A DNA stretch of 64,000 nucleotides from Singulisphaera sp. GP187 (GTDB lineage Bacteria > Planctomycetota > Planctomycetia > Isosphaerales > Isosphaeraceae). Below, piece after piece: positions 18,021 to 26,171 of the stretch. Numbering within the stretch: the stretch's first letter is position 1; every line of letters starts with the position of its first letter. The notes below the pieces were generated by a model, which saw only the letters and a program-made list of their open reading frames with translations, had not been told where the DNA came from and ran no database searches. Location of the stretch: positions 248,001 through 312,000 of the forward strand of contig NZ_FSRB01000001.1 in assembly GCF_900129635.1 (NCBI RefSeq), given 5' to 3'. Position numbers and translations under genes: made by a program.

Positions 18021-18209
18021 ATGGCCCTTGATAACGAGGCCGCACGCAAGGCTCGGGCGCAGGGCTTGCGGGCAACGATCGAGTCTCTCACACACCCGAT
18101 CGCAAAAAACACTAAAGCCGTCAGGAATGAGCACACGCCTGCACCGAAAAGCCTCCGAGATCTCATTCATGACAAGATGCGCCAGTTGGACCGCAAAGAC
18201 GACCAATAA
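18021..18209 (+). CDS. Small basic protein, 62 aa
   Basis: GGAG lies 7 bases before the ATG at 18021; the earlier ATG at 18015 is too close to it. The product is highly charged (ARKARAQGLRATIESLTHPI and LRDLIHDKMRQLDRKDD) and probably helical. It follows the zincin-like gene by 130 bases and is followed by a hairpin at 18281, consistent with a two-gene unit. The function is unknown; an immunity or antitoxin-like partner is one possibility. Confidence 0.45.
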   Translation: MALDNEAARKARAQGLRATIESLTHPIAKNTKAVRNEHTPAPKSLRDLIHDKMRQLDRKDDQ

Positions 18210-18280
18210 AAAATTCGTCCCCGCTCTCCCGCTGTCTTCTGGTGTTGCAACAAAGTTGGATGCTTGTTGAAATCGACAAA

Positions 18281-18306
18281 AACGCCGCACTCTAGGGTGT
18301 GGCGTT
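18281..18306 (+). terminator. Terminator-like hairpin related to the one at 16534
   Basis: The 10-bp stem AACGCCGCAC/GTGTGGCGTT has one G-T pair. Over 27 bases it differs from the 16534 hairpin at only four positions. No T-run follows, so termination may be weak. Confidence 0.5.
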
Positions 18307-18369
18307 GCCGTTGCATCATCAATAATGAAAATTTCGATCTCGTCTTGCCAACCCGCTTTTTCCAGACCA

Positions 18370-18677
18370 CTATCGATGTCGGCCCTTATACAGCCTGTCA
18401 AAGTCGAACGAAGCCCAGACCTTCGCATCCTTCCCGATAGTCGTGTTCCATTCCTCATCCCTGAGATGGAACCGATAAGTTAGGAAGCTGCCGATTCCCG
18501 AGACCACCGGGGTCGCCGATTGGTATCCCAACGTCCAGTGACTGGCCACTCGAGTTCTGCGTCGCGGACGCGGCCAGTACCGCCACAGCGGGAGCGAGAA
18601 CGATCGAACGACATCCGGCCGTCGTCATGCCGCTCGATGTAGATGCGGTCCCGATCGTCCGTCTGGCCGAGATGCAA
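18370..18677 (-). pseudogene. Frameshifted remnant of a small gene
   Basis: On the minus strand the frame starting at 18677 (DDRDRIYIERHDDGRMSFD) reads well for about 30 codons. Protein-like sequence then continues in another frame (IGSFLTYRFHLRDEEWNTTI, GKDAKVWASFDFDRLYKG) to a stop at 18370. Two well-behaved segments joined by a frame change suggest a decayed gene. Family unknown. Confidence 0.3.
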
Positions 18678-20074
18678 CCCAAAAAAGAAGCGACTCGGTT
18701 GCCACTACTTGGGCCCAAGCATCGATCTCGGTTTGCGATCCGGGCTCGGTCTCGTTCTCGCGACTCGCCTTTCCATCTCTACCTTTCTCGAGGCATCTCG
18801 CTCCCTTTCCTCGTCTTCAACCACTCGCCTGCGAAGCTCGCCCACCGTAGGTCACGCATAATTCTACTGTTTGCAAGGCTCCAACACCCAGTTGCTTAAA
18901 GATTCGACACACTTGTAACACAGCAGGTAATTCATTGGGATCGTATTGCTCCCGACCGCCCTCCGGGTGAGCTTCGCATGCCCTTCAATACTCCTCACGG
19001 TCGTGAAACATCGTTCGTAGTAGCGAGACATTTGGATTAGCAACCCAAAAAGGAGGGGTTGGTGGCGACGAATCGATTCGCTTGGATCAGTGCTCCTGTG
19101 ATCGGGCCGAGCAGTGGGACAACGTCGAGGACCTCTCGGGCTAGTGTCTGAGCTAAAAGATCGGCGGCGTCCGGTCCAACTGAGAGAGCAAGGCCATGAT
19201 CCCCGCCTGGGGAACCGGTCCCATGCGCGAGACAGGTTCCTCGAAGGCTTGCCCGCGACGCTTCTCGACGGTGAACACTGGATCGGCCACAAGGCGTTTC
19301 AAAGGATGGTCAGGATCGTATGTTGCCAAAGTCGGAGCGACCTCTGAAGGGAGGTGGCCTTCGTCGTCCTCAACGCACCAGGGGTCGAGGCGCCCTTCGA
19401 AGATTGGATCGCGATAGTCCGCGAACATGTCGATCTGGCTCGCGTTCCGCACCTCAAGGTCCGCGAATAACAGGGCTGCGCCGACCTGGCCCGCTTGCGA
19501 GGGGAGTTGTCCTGAGTCGAGGCGATGGGTCCGGCGGCGCCGGCGAGGACGGCGAGGACCAGGACGCTAGGCAAGGGACGACGGCGATTGATAGGGGATC
19601 GAGGATCCTCCAGGGCGGAGAAGTCTGCCACCAGCTCGTCCCGCTTGCTGAGTTCGTTCGCCATCGCCGCTCTACGGTCACCGAGTCTCGTTCACGACAC
19701 GGTGGAGGGTGTATCAGGTTAGATGGACGGGCGCAAGGCCTTACAGATTGCCAAGTCGTCATAAAAGTGTGCGCTGGCTCTGGGTGATCTACCGAGTCGT
19801 CGTCCTGGACGAGACTGGGCAAGTCCAAAGTGGCCTGGCGCGTATCGGAAGCCCTTATGGGCCGTGCTTGTCGCAGAGCCCATGCCCGGTGGAAGCACGC
19901 TGGGACTCAACACGCCCAGTTCCTTAGCGTTATTTCTGGCCGGCTGCTACGGCAAGGCCATGTGAGACGCTATGTCCTGGTGTTCCCAACCAGGGCAGGT
20001 ATCCTGAACCCAATCGCCGTGCTCGAACCTAAGGTGGTACGAGTCGGCGAAACAGTATTCAGGATGACGGCCTT
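18678..20074. other. Decayed region without intact genes
   Basis: About 1.4 kb with no intact gene. It contains the N-terminal relic of an ISAs1-family transposase (19515-19664, minus). The rest shows only short frames with shadow-like composition. It separates the zincin-like unit from the DUF3006/MBL pair. Confidence 0.5.
19515..19664 (-). pseudogene. ISAs1-family transposase N-terminal relic
   Basis: The translation begins MANELSKRDELVADFSALE, DPRSPINRRRPLPSVLVLAV and LAGAAG. This is the conserved N-terminus of ISAs1-family transposases: an LxDPR segment followed by the basic and hydrophobic stretch. After about 48 codons the homology stops and no DDE domain is present, so this is a short remnant. 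Confidence 0.6.
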
Positions 20075-20311
20075 ATGCCACTCCGCCTCTCCATCGATCG
20101 CATCGAAGTGGATCTGGCCGTTCTGGTCGATGATCGCGGCCGGCAGATCAACTTTCCCGTCGACCTGCTGCCAAAAGGTACGAGGGCAGGGGATGTGCTC
20201 ACGTTCGCCATCGAGCGGGATACCGAGGCAACCAGCCAACTTCAGGCCGAGACGAAAGTCGTCCAGACTGAGCTCAAGAAACGGGATCCGGGCGGGGACC
20301 TGAAACTATGA
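20075..20311 (+). CDS. DUF3006 family protein
   Basis: A 78-residue protein with the DUF3006 pattern: LSIDRIEVDLAVLVDDRGRQ, then PVDLLPKGTRAGDVLTF. These small proteins often sit directly before a ComEC-like metallo-beta-lactamase-fold hydrolase, as here, and their stop overlaps the next start (ATGA). AGGA lies about 10 bases before the ATG. Probably an accessory or regulatory partner of that hydrolase. Confidence 0.8.
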   Translation: MPLRLSIDRIEVDLAVLVDDRGRQINFPVDLLPKGTRAGDVLTFAIERDTEATSQLQAETKVVQTELKKRDPGGDLKL

Positions 20312-21246
20312 AGCGGCTCGTCCTCCTCCTCGCCGCCCTCCTGCTCGCAGGCATGGCTTGCCTTGCGGGGATCGTATTCCTATTGCGCTCGGAGCGAGTG
20401 CGTCGTCCGGAGCTACCGCCTCGGCAGGCCTCGGTCCCGGCAAGAATCCCAACCGAAGCCGCGGCTCCTTCACTTTCCGTTGCCACCGTCGATTTCCTCG
20501 ACGTCGGCCAGGGCGACGCCATCCTGATTCGCTCGCCCGAGGGCAAGACGGTACTCGTCGATGCCGGCCCCTCGAAAGGCATCATAAAGCTGCTGCGCGA
20601 GCGGGACATCACGGGGATCGATCTCGCGATCATCACACACCATCACATCGACCACTATGGCGGAATGGACGACGTGATCCGCGAATTCCATCCCAAGACG
20701 ATCCTCCTGACCGATTCGCCCCACACGACCCGTGCCTACCTCGCATTGCTCGAGCTGATCGAAGCCGAGGGGAGCGTGGTCGTCTTTGCCACTGGAAAGT
20801 CTCGGAAGATTGAGGCTGGTTCGGTTCTCTTGACCGTGCTTCCGATGCCGCCGGTGGACTCCTCGGAGGAGAACAACAATAGCGTCGGCCTCCGCGTCGA
20901 ACACGGAGCATCGTCGATGCTCCTCATTGGTGACTCGCAAGAGGCGGAACGTAACTTCTGGGCGGGAACATGCCCGACTCTGGCCCGCAATTGTGATGTC
21001 CTCAAGCTGGCCCATCACGGGAGTCGCAATGGCACCGATGGATTCTGGCTGGAACTGGTCAATCCCAAGCTCGCCGTCATCTCGTGCGGGGCGGGGAACT
21101 CCTATGGCCACCCAAGCCCGCAGGTCCTCGACCTGCTCGAAACGAAGGGGATCCCGTTTAAACGCACGGATCTCGACGGGACGGTGCGGGTCGTCAGCGA
21201 GGGTAGTGGGTGGAGGTTTATTCCGAGCAAGGAAATCCTGCCATGA
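20308..21246 (+). CDS. ComEC/Rec2-like MBL-fold hydrolase, exported or membrane-anchored
   Basis: The N-terminal hydrophobic helix (LVLLLAALLLAGMACLAGIV, residues 3-22) is a signal or anchor. The MBL-fold domain covers about residues 60-300: FLDVGQGDAILI, metal-binding THHHIDHYGG (HxHxDH), LLIGDSQ and LKLAHHGSRNGT. This matches the C-terminal hydrolase domain of ComEC and its stand-alone relatives, which may degrade extracellular DNA. It lies between DUF3006 and a small coupled gene. The substrate is inferred. Confidence 0.8.
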   Translation: MKRLVLLLAALLLAGMACLAGIVFLLRSERVRRPELPPRQASVPARIPTEAAAPSLSVATVDFLDVGQGDAILIRSPEGKTVLVDAGPSKGIIKLLRERDITGIDLAIITHHHIDHYGGMDDVIREFHPKTILLTDSPHTTRAYLALLELIEAEGSVVVFATGKSRKIEAGSVLLTVLPMPPVDSSEENNNSVGLRVEHGASSMLLIGDSQEAERNFWAGTCPTLARNCDVLKLAHHGSRNGTDGFWLELVNPKLAVISCGAGNSYGHPSPQVLDLLETKGIPFKRTDLDGTVRVVSEGSGWRFIPSKEILP

Positions 21247-21467
21247 CCACTGAAGACGTCGCCGAGGCCATCATCGCCTTGAAGCGGGCCGGCTGGTCGA
21301 TCGGGGATGCTGCGTTCGTGGGCGAGTCGGGCGAGAGGGTCTGGGTCGTCTCTGGCTACAACGGGGAGAACCTCATCAGGGCCGATGGGGCAACTCAGGC
21401 TGAGGCGTGGCACCGGGCTATTGAGCAGGCCAGGGTATTGGGGATGCTCGGACGAGGGGTAAGATGA
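21243..21467 (+). CDS. Hypothetical protein, 74 aa
   Basis: Starts at the ATGA overlap with the MBL hydrolase stop. The small alpha/beta product (VAEAIIALKRAGWSIGDAAF, VWVVSGYNGENLIRADG, AWHRAIEQARVLGM) is typical of small proteins of mobile elements. Function unknown. Confidence 0.55.
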   Translation: MTTEDVAEAIIALKRAGWSIGDAAFVGESGERVWVVSGYNGENLIRADGATQAEAWHRAIEQARVLGMLGRGVR

Positions 21468-21535
21468 GGAGGCGGCCCGTGAGGCAAAGTGAGATTTTGG
21501 ATACCACTTCCCGCGACGCCTACGGAGACCCCTTC

Positions 21536-21739
21536 ATGAACTGGACTCCCATTTCCATGCCACCCACTCACCCCGGCCCGTACCTCGTGTACTGCGGCGA
21601 CGACAGCGAGGGCCATCCGATCCGCCTTGTCGCCAAGTATGAGGACGGGGTATGGACGTCAGCCGGCAACACGCTCCCCTTCGAGGTGAGCCACTGGTGT
21701 GTGCTCCCGGAAGTGCCAAAGGAGGCCCCCAATGCCTGA
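21536..21739 (+). CDS. DUF551-like small protein (first of two)
   Basis: Begins MNWTPISMPPTHPGPYLVY and ends with VSHWCVLPEVP, the opening WxxI..PP..G.YLVY and closing HW..LPE pattern of DUF551 proteins. These are small proteins common in phages and prophages. GGAG lies about 9 bases before the ATG at 21536; an upstream in-frame start at 21464 is less likely. It overlaps the next gene. Confidence 0.65.
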   Translation: MNWTPISMPPTHPGPYLVYCGDDSEGHPIRLVAKYEDGVWTSAGNTLPFEVSHWCVLPEVPKEAPNA

Positions 21740-21962
21740 CGGCCGACCAATCTGGATGAGCGTAAAGAACCGGATGCCCTACGCAGAGGACGGACTCAGC
21801 GACCCTGTACTCGTCTGGCCGAACTTTGGCGACCTTCATTCGGTGGTCGCCTATTACTGCCAGACGCGAGGGCGCTTCGAGACGGAAAATAGCGAGCCGA
21901 TCGGACGAGCTGTCACCTATTGGGCGTCACTGCTAGACGGTCCGCGAGACGCCGAGAATTGA
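21732..21962 (+). CDS. DUF551-like small protein (second of two)
   Basis: Begins MPDGRPIWMSVKNRMPYAED, then SDPVLVWPNF and AVTYWASL, again the DUF551 pattern but diverged from its neighbour. GGAGG within the previous gene's end serves as ribosome-binding site. The two overlap by 8 bases, suggesting an old tandem duplication in a phage-derived block. Confidence 0.6.
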   Translation: MPDGRPIWMSVKNRMPYAEDGLSDPVLVWPNFGDLHSVVAYYCQTRGRFETENSEPIGRAVTYWASLLDGPRDAEN

Positions 21963-22079
21963 TGATACCTTCCGATGAGCTCACCCCCGTTCAACGCCTT
22001 GGCCAGCGATTCAAGGTCGCACTGGAAGCCAAGGGATGGACCCAGATAACCGCCGCAGCCGCTCGGTTGACCGGCTGAG
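21962..22079 (+). CDS. Short HTH-like fragment, 38 aa
   Basis: The frame starts at the last base of the previous stop. The product (MIPSDELTPVQRLGQRFKVA, LEAKGWTQITAAAARLTG) looks like the first two helices of an XRE-type DNA-binding domain and stops abruptly. Probably a truncated repressor-like gene. Confidence 0.35.
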
Positions 22080-22227
22080 TTGCTTCCTTCATGGACATGC
22101 GTATCATGGTATGAAGCTCGGGCAAACGCAGGAGTCATGACCTCCGGGATCCGGTGGCTCCGGCGCGGCCCCCTGCCCGCGACGTCCCGCCGGATCCGGC
22201 CCAGCTACCTTGTGGGGGGGAGTAAGC

Positions 22228-23220
22228 TTGAGCAATTCGACCGGATCGATCAGTGCATACATGGCCGAGCGTGAAGCCATCGAGCGCCAATGGAACCAGG
22301 CCAAGGAGCGGGCCCGTGTGGCCGAACTCGTGGCCGATTGGACGGGTGAACCGGTTGCTCCTCGCAACTATGGCTACGCTGATTACAAGCAGGCGATGGC
22401 GGCGTGTGAGGCTCGGCACTGGATCTTCCGTGGGTTCGATCCTCGAATGGGCCACGATCTCACTACGGCCCCACGAATCTGGCGGTGGATCGTCCATCGT
22501 GTTGAAACGATCGAGCACATGCTCGAGTTGGAAGCGCACCAGGACTCAGGGTGGGGAGTTGAAAATCCGCAGCCTTACTGGAATACACTGACGACTTTTT
22601 ATGGGATTTCGTGGACGCTACTCGCAGGACATCTTGCTCCAGAACCGCCATGGGCCTCCATGTCCGAGTCCGAATCTCGTGCTAAGTTGCAATCGATCGC
22701 TCGGGATCTCCAGGAAGCGGATTTCTCACTGGGCGGCGAGTCCTCAATCGCTGACCCCATCGCTGATCAGATGGAGATCGGGCTCCTCCGCTATATCCTC
22801 AAAAAGGAAAGAGACGAGTTCGAAAGGACCCTCCAGGAGCGTGGGGAGCAGGTTGCTGCCGATGCTGCTGCTGTATTGAGAGCCGCAACGAACGTCTTGG
22901 AGGGAGTGGCCCAGGACAAACTCCTGCCCAAAGTACACCAGATCCGCAAACGTGAAGTGGGGGTAGGCAAGACTGTGGCCCCGGCCAAGACTGGCACCCG
23001 GGCGTTGGCAGCGGCCTATGAGCTGGTATCTGCAGGGAAGCCTGTCTCAGTCAAGGCCGCATGCGAGCGGGCCGGAGTCGACCGGAAGAATATTGGAAAG
23101 AGATGGCCTGAGATAGTGGCCGCCATCGCCAAGTTGGGGCAAACCGACCGTCTCCCCCATCGCGCGACGATCGACCGCCGAACCGGCACAATCGATGGGG
23201 TCGTTGAGATTGGCGAGTAG
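22228..23220 (+). CDS. Hypothetical protein, 330 aa
   Basis: The likely start is TTG at 22228, 7 bases after GGGGGGGAG; ATG at 22261 is another choice. It contains Trp/Tyr-rich segments in the first half, a helical middle (KKERDEFERTLQERGEQVAA) and a C-terminal HTH-like part (AAYELVSAGKPVSVKAACER, AGVDRKNIGKRWPEIV). That last part resembles the tail of phage or plasmid regulatory proteins. No family named. It lies alone between the DUF551 genes and the excisionase-like remnant. Confidence 0.5.
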   Translation: MSNSTGSISAYMAEREAIERQWNQAKERARVAELVADWTGEPVAPRNYGYADYKQAMAACEARHWIFRGFDPRMGHDLTTAPRIWRWIVHRVETIEHMLELEAHQDSGWGVENPQPYWNTLTTFYGISWTLLAGHLAPEPPWASMSESESRAKLQSIARDLQEADFSLGGESSIADPIADQMEIGLLRYILKKERDEFERTLQERGEQVAADAAAVLRAATNVLEGVAQDKLLPKVHQIRKREVGVGKTVAPAKTGTRALAAAYELVSAGKPVSVKAACERAGVDRKNIGKRWPEIVAAIAKLGQTDRLPHRATIDRRTGTIDGVVEIGE

Positions 23221-23369
23221 ACCCCACACCCCACGTTTGGACCCCACGCAAATTTTTTTTGTCTCGATTTTACTAGGGTCTGAGCGAGTTAACGCACACC
23301 ACGCACACCCCAGCCCCCCCGATAGTCCGGAGCCGCCTCACTTACGACGGTGGCCCGGGGATCGGGTCC

Positions 23370-23594
23370 ATGACCAAATCATCTCAGACTGATAGACCGC
23401 CAGATCAATATGCTGATTCGCCGATCGCGTGGTTTGCCGAGCTGCTTATCGCACGGGATCGTTGCGACTTCCAACGCGCCTCAGAAGCGCAGGCCGAGCT
23501 AGACCGCCTGGGATGGAGGTTCCGCTACCGAAAGCCCCAGCGGGTCCTCGCGGCGTCTGACGATCGTCTCCTGACGCAGGGGGGCACCCAATGA
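23370..23594 (+). CDS. Hypothetical protein, 74 aa
   Basis: A small charged protein (SPIAWFAELLIARDRCDFQR, ASEAQAELDRLGWRFRYRKP) of a type seen beside excisionase-like genes on planctomycete elements. CGGGGATCGGG precedes the start and its stop overlaps the next ATG (ATGA), so it is coupled to the broken excisionase-like gene. Function unknown. Confidence 0.55.
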   Translation: MTKSSQTDRPPDQYADSPIAWFAELLIARDRCDFQRASEAQAELDRLGWRFRYRKPQRVLAASDDRLLTQGGTQ

Positions 23595-23853
23595 CCCCCC
23601 ACCTCAAGGTCTGTGAGATTGCGCGTACGCTCTGGAAGTCTCTCGCCGCAATCGTCCGGCCCTGAAGATCGGTAGGACTTATCGGGTGGCCTTAAACGAC
23701 CTCGAGGGCTACCTCGAGCGCGCCCGCGTGCGGCCTGAACAAGGGGCGCCCGGCGAGCCGCTACATCCAGAGATCGAACGACTTGATTTCATTCGCGCGA
23801 AGACACGCCAATCCCGAGGGTCAATCGCATGCCTATCGCCACCGTCAACATAA
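23591..23853 (+). pseudogene. Frameshifted excisionase-like HTH gene
   Basis: The frame from ATG 23591 reads MTPHLKVCEIARTL and then soon stops. Re-reading from 23632, one base back in phase, continues the domain as LEVSRRNRPALKIGRTYRVA and LNDLEGYLERARVRPE to a stop at 23853. Together they give a typical excisionase/AlpA-type winged helix (KIGRTYRV then DLEGYL). One missing base near 23630 explains the break. A sequencing error or programmed frameshift are alternatives. Confidence 0.6.
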
Positions 23854-24131
23854 GTGATGTCGCGCTCGCTTCCAGTACTCCCGGCTCCCTCCCTGTGTCC
23901 CGAGGCCCGGGCGCGATTCCGCTTTACGACCCCTCCTTGAGTTATCGCAACGGGTGTTTGACCAGCACCGTATCGAGCGGATACCAAGCCGCGAGAAAGA
24001 TCGTCCATCCCGATTCGCCGTCGGTCTGGACCGAGACTTGGGCTCCCACGGTCTTCGCCGGCTCCCCCATCCCCGACTGCGTGCGCGTGGGGTCCTCCCC
24101 GGCGACAACGGCCCCGGCCAACCCTCGATGA
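23829..24131 (+). CDS. Hypothetical phage-type protein, 100 aa
   Basis: Begins inside the end of the excisionase-like frame and overlaps the next gene by ATGA. The Ser/Thr/Pro-rich, beta-type product (MPIATVNISDVALASSTPG, IPLYDPSLSYRNGCLTS) suits a small virion or tail component. The coupling to a tail-fibre-like gene supports it. Confidence 0.45.
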   Translation: MPIATVNISDVALASSTPGSLPVSRGPGAIPLYDPSLSYRNGCLTSTVSSGYQAARKIVHPDSPSVWTETWAPTVFAGSPIPDCVRVGSSPATTAPANPR

Positions 24132-25522
24132 CCTGGAACGAGGAAAGCCGGTTCGTTAATGGATTCCCGCCTGGTGGCCTCTGGGAGGCTCACTACAATT
24201 ATCTATCGTTTGATGGGACCTCCAACTATCGACCGATCATCTACTACATGGATCAAAATACCCACCTGTTCTATACCGAGCATCGCCTCGGGACGGCGGT
24301 TTGGTATGGGCGAGACGCATCTTTCCCTCTTCTTTCTGTACAATCGGTCAGCGGCGACAACAGCGGCAGTGTCGCCATCAGGAACCAGGGAACGAACGGC
24401 CCACTCTCCGTGGTCGGGACCGCCTCCGATGTCGTAATCGGTCTCAACGCCGGGCAGTTTTTCCGGTTGTACTCGGTCCAGGATGCGACCGTCGGGAATC
24501 CGACGCGAAATTCCGTCGGCCTCACGATGACCGGGGCTTACTGGACCGGAACCGCAAGTGCAGGCGCGGCCTCGTCACTGCAGACGATTGTTACCGGCAA
24601 CAACATCTTTCACGCGTTCCTCGGTGTCGGGACGGGCGAGTTCCGGTTCCAGAACGATAACAAGGTCGGTCTCGGCGTTCCGCTCGCCAAATTGACCCAA
24701 AATATCGTGATGAATCCCGGCTATCTGGCCGCGATCGAATCGAACGGGATCGGCGTTTTCCGGCTCATCGGCCTCAATAGTTCAGATCGTGTCGAAATTG
24801 ACTCCGACGGTCGCGGCACGGTGTTTCCCAACAGCGTGTACTACGGGGCTTATGGGTCGGGGGCAGGCCCGCGAATTCGCTCGGGAACCGGTGGCACAGA
24901 CAACTTCCTGGTGATCAACGCCGGGTCGGCCGGGTCGAGCACGAACAACCTCTATCTCAATCTCGACAGCCCCAATGCGTCGGTGGGGATCTACGGGCAA
25001 ACCTCGATATTCGCGGCCGGCGCGTCGGGTCAGTGCTTGTCGGTTGGTGGGGTCGGACCGACCGGGATCCTGCTCGCCGGCAACGGGGTGGGCCATTGCG
25101 GCTTGCGGTACACTCCAACGACGGGGACGACGGGGCTCGTGGAACTGATGAGCGCGGGCGGAAACGACCCGAGGACTTGGACCCCCAGCGGGTACAGTTT
25201 CAAGGTGTCAGGGGGGTTCGCCTCGGGCATCAATGCGACCGCCAAGACGACCGCCTACACGTTGACGACCTCCGACAGCACGATCCTTGGGAACGCGACC
25301 GGCGGTGCGTTTGCGGTCACCCTGCCCGCGGCCAACGCGGTCCCCGCGGGACGGCTCTTCACGGTCAAGAAGACCGACGCGTCCGCCAACGCGGTCACAC
25401 TGACCAGGGCGGGAGCCGACCTCATCGACGGGGCGGCAACCTACGCTCTGGCGAGCCAGTGGAAGTATGCGACGATCCAGTCCGACGGGGTGAGCAACTG
25501 GTACGTCGTTGCGAACAACTGA
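24128..25522 (+). CDS. Tail-fibre-like repetitive beta protein
   Basis: A 464-residue protein with no signal peptide, rich in Gly, Ser, Thr and Asn, with repeated short strands. The C-terminal domain (FAVTLPAANAVPAGRLFTVK, KTDASANAVTLTRAGADLID, QWKYATIQSDGVSNWYVV) matches the tip region common in phage tail-fibre and receptor-binding proteins. The ATG at 24128 couples it to the preceding stop. It opens a run of phage structural genes on the plus strand. Confidence 0.65.
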   Translation: MTWNEESRFVNGFPPGGLWEAHYNYLSFDGTSNYRPIIYYMDQNTHLFYTEHRLGTAVWYGRDASFPLLSVQSVSGDNSGSVAIRNQGTNGPLSVVGTASDVVIGLNAGQFFRLYSVQDATVGNPTRNSVGLTMTGAYWTGTASAGAASSLQTIVTGNNIFHAFLGVGTGEFRFQNDNKVGLGVPLAKLTQNIVMNPGYLAAIESNGIGVFRLIGLNSSDRVEIDSDGRGTVFPNSVYYGAYGSGAGPRIRSGTGGTDNFLVINAGSAGSSTNNLYLNLDSPNASVGIYGQTSIFAAGASGQCLSVGGVGPTGILLAGNGVGHCGLRYTPTTGTTGLVELMSAGGNDPRTWTPSGYSFKVSGGFASGINATAKTTAYTLTTSDSTILGNATGGAFAVTLPAANAVPAGRLFTVKKTDASANAVTLTRAGADLIDGAATYALASQWKYATIQSDGVSNWYVVANN

Positions 25523-25537
25523 GCATAAGGACAAAGC

Positions 25538-25771
25538 ATGCCGCTCATGATCGTCCAAGGGATCGCCGTTCAAGGTGATCAAACCCGCCTCGTCATCAGC
25601 GAGCCGGGGACTCGCGAGGGCGCCGCCATCACGATTCGTTCACTTTGGTTCGGCCCTGTCCCTGCACGTTTCCAGCTCGGCGATCAGATTGAGCTTGGGG
25701 AAACGTCGTCCCTCTGGTTCCCGCGCGGGGTTGCCGGCGACGGCATCCCTCTCGAGCACGTCTCCGAGTGA
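25538..25771 (+). CDS. Hypothetical phage-type protein, 77 aa
   Basis: AAGGACAAAGC gives a good ribosome-binding site 15 bases after the tail-fibre-like gene. The small beta-rich product (PLMIVQGIAVQGDQTRLVIS, ARFQLGDQIELGETSSLWFP) has no named domain. Position suggests a minor structural role. Confidence 0.5.
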   Translation: MPLMIVQGIAVQGDQTRLVISEPGTREGAAITIRSLWFGPVPARFQLGDQIELGETSSLWFPRGVAGDGIPLEHVSE

Positions 25772-25811
25772 GTGAGACCTCCACGATCCCAGTAAATTCA
25801 AAGGTACACAA

Positions 25812-26102
25812 ATGAGCAAGCCGAAGGAAACAGCAACCATCCCGGTCACGGCCGCGAAACCGATGATCCTCACTGATCACGATCGCACGGCACTGTTGCG
25901 CGCCGGGTATGAGCGAGAAGTGGCGCAGAACGAACTCCGGCTCAGGCTGGCTACGATCCAGGCCGCGGAGATGAAGCTGTTCGAGGATCTTGCCTCGCGG
26001 TTCGGACTCGATCCCGTGGACATCGGCTCACGCTTCCTCGTCAATCTCAAGACGATGCGACTCGAGCCGATCGATCAGGCAAATACGAACGAACACTCAT
26101 GA
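25812..26102 (+). CDS. Hypothetical phage-type protein, 96 aa
   Basis: A helical, charged protein (DHDRTALLRAGYEREVAQNE, IQAAEMKLFEDLASRFGLD). Its stop codon forms the first bases of a strong hairpin, so it ends a transcript. The composition resembles small coiled-coil proteins of phage late regions. Function unknown. Confidence 0.5.
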   Translation: MSKPKETATIPVTAAKPMILTDHDRTALLRAGYEREVAQNELRLRLATIQAAEMKLFEDLASRFGLDPVDIGSRFLVNLKTMRLEPIDQANTNEHS

Positions 26103-26143
26103 TTTTTCACGTCACGATCAACGATGTCGTGACGTGAAAAATC
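26101..26143. terminator. 17-bp perfect inverted repeat, probable bidirectional terminator
   Basis: Arms 26101-26117 and 26127-26143 are perfectly complementary around a 9-base loop. Each arm carries an A5/T5 run at its outer end, so the structure fits a two-way terminator. It separates two phage-type gene groups. Confidence 0.7.
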
Positions 26144-26171
26144 TCCTGTCCATCAATTAAGGCGAAACTCG

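Noticed and set aside
19153..19452. Minus-strand frame near the ISAs1 relic
   Set aside because: It could not be matched to the rest of an ISAs1 transposase and has no DDE motif; kept out of the relic.
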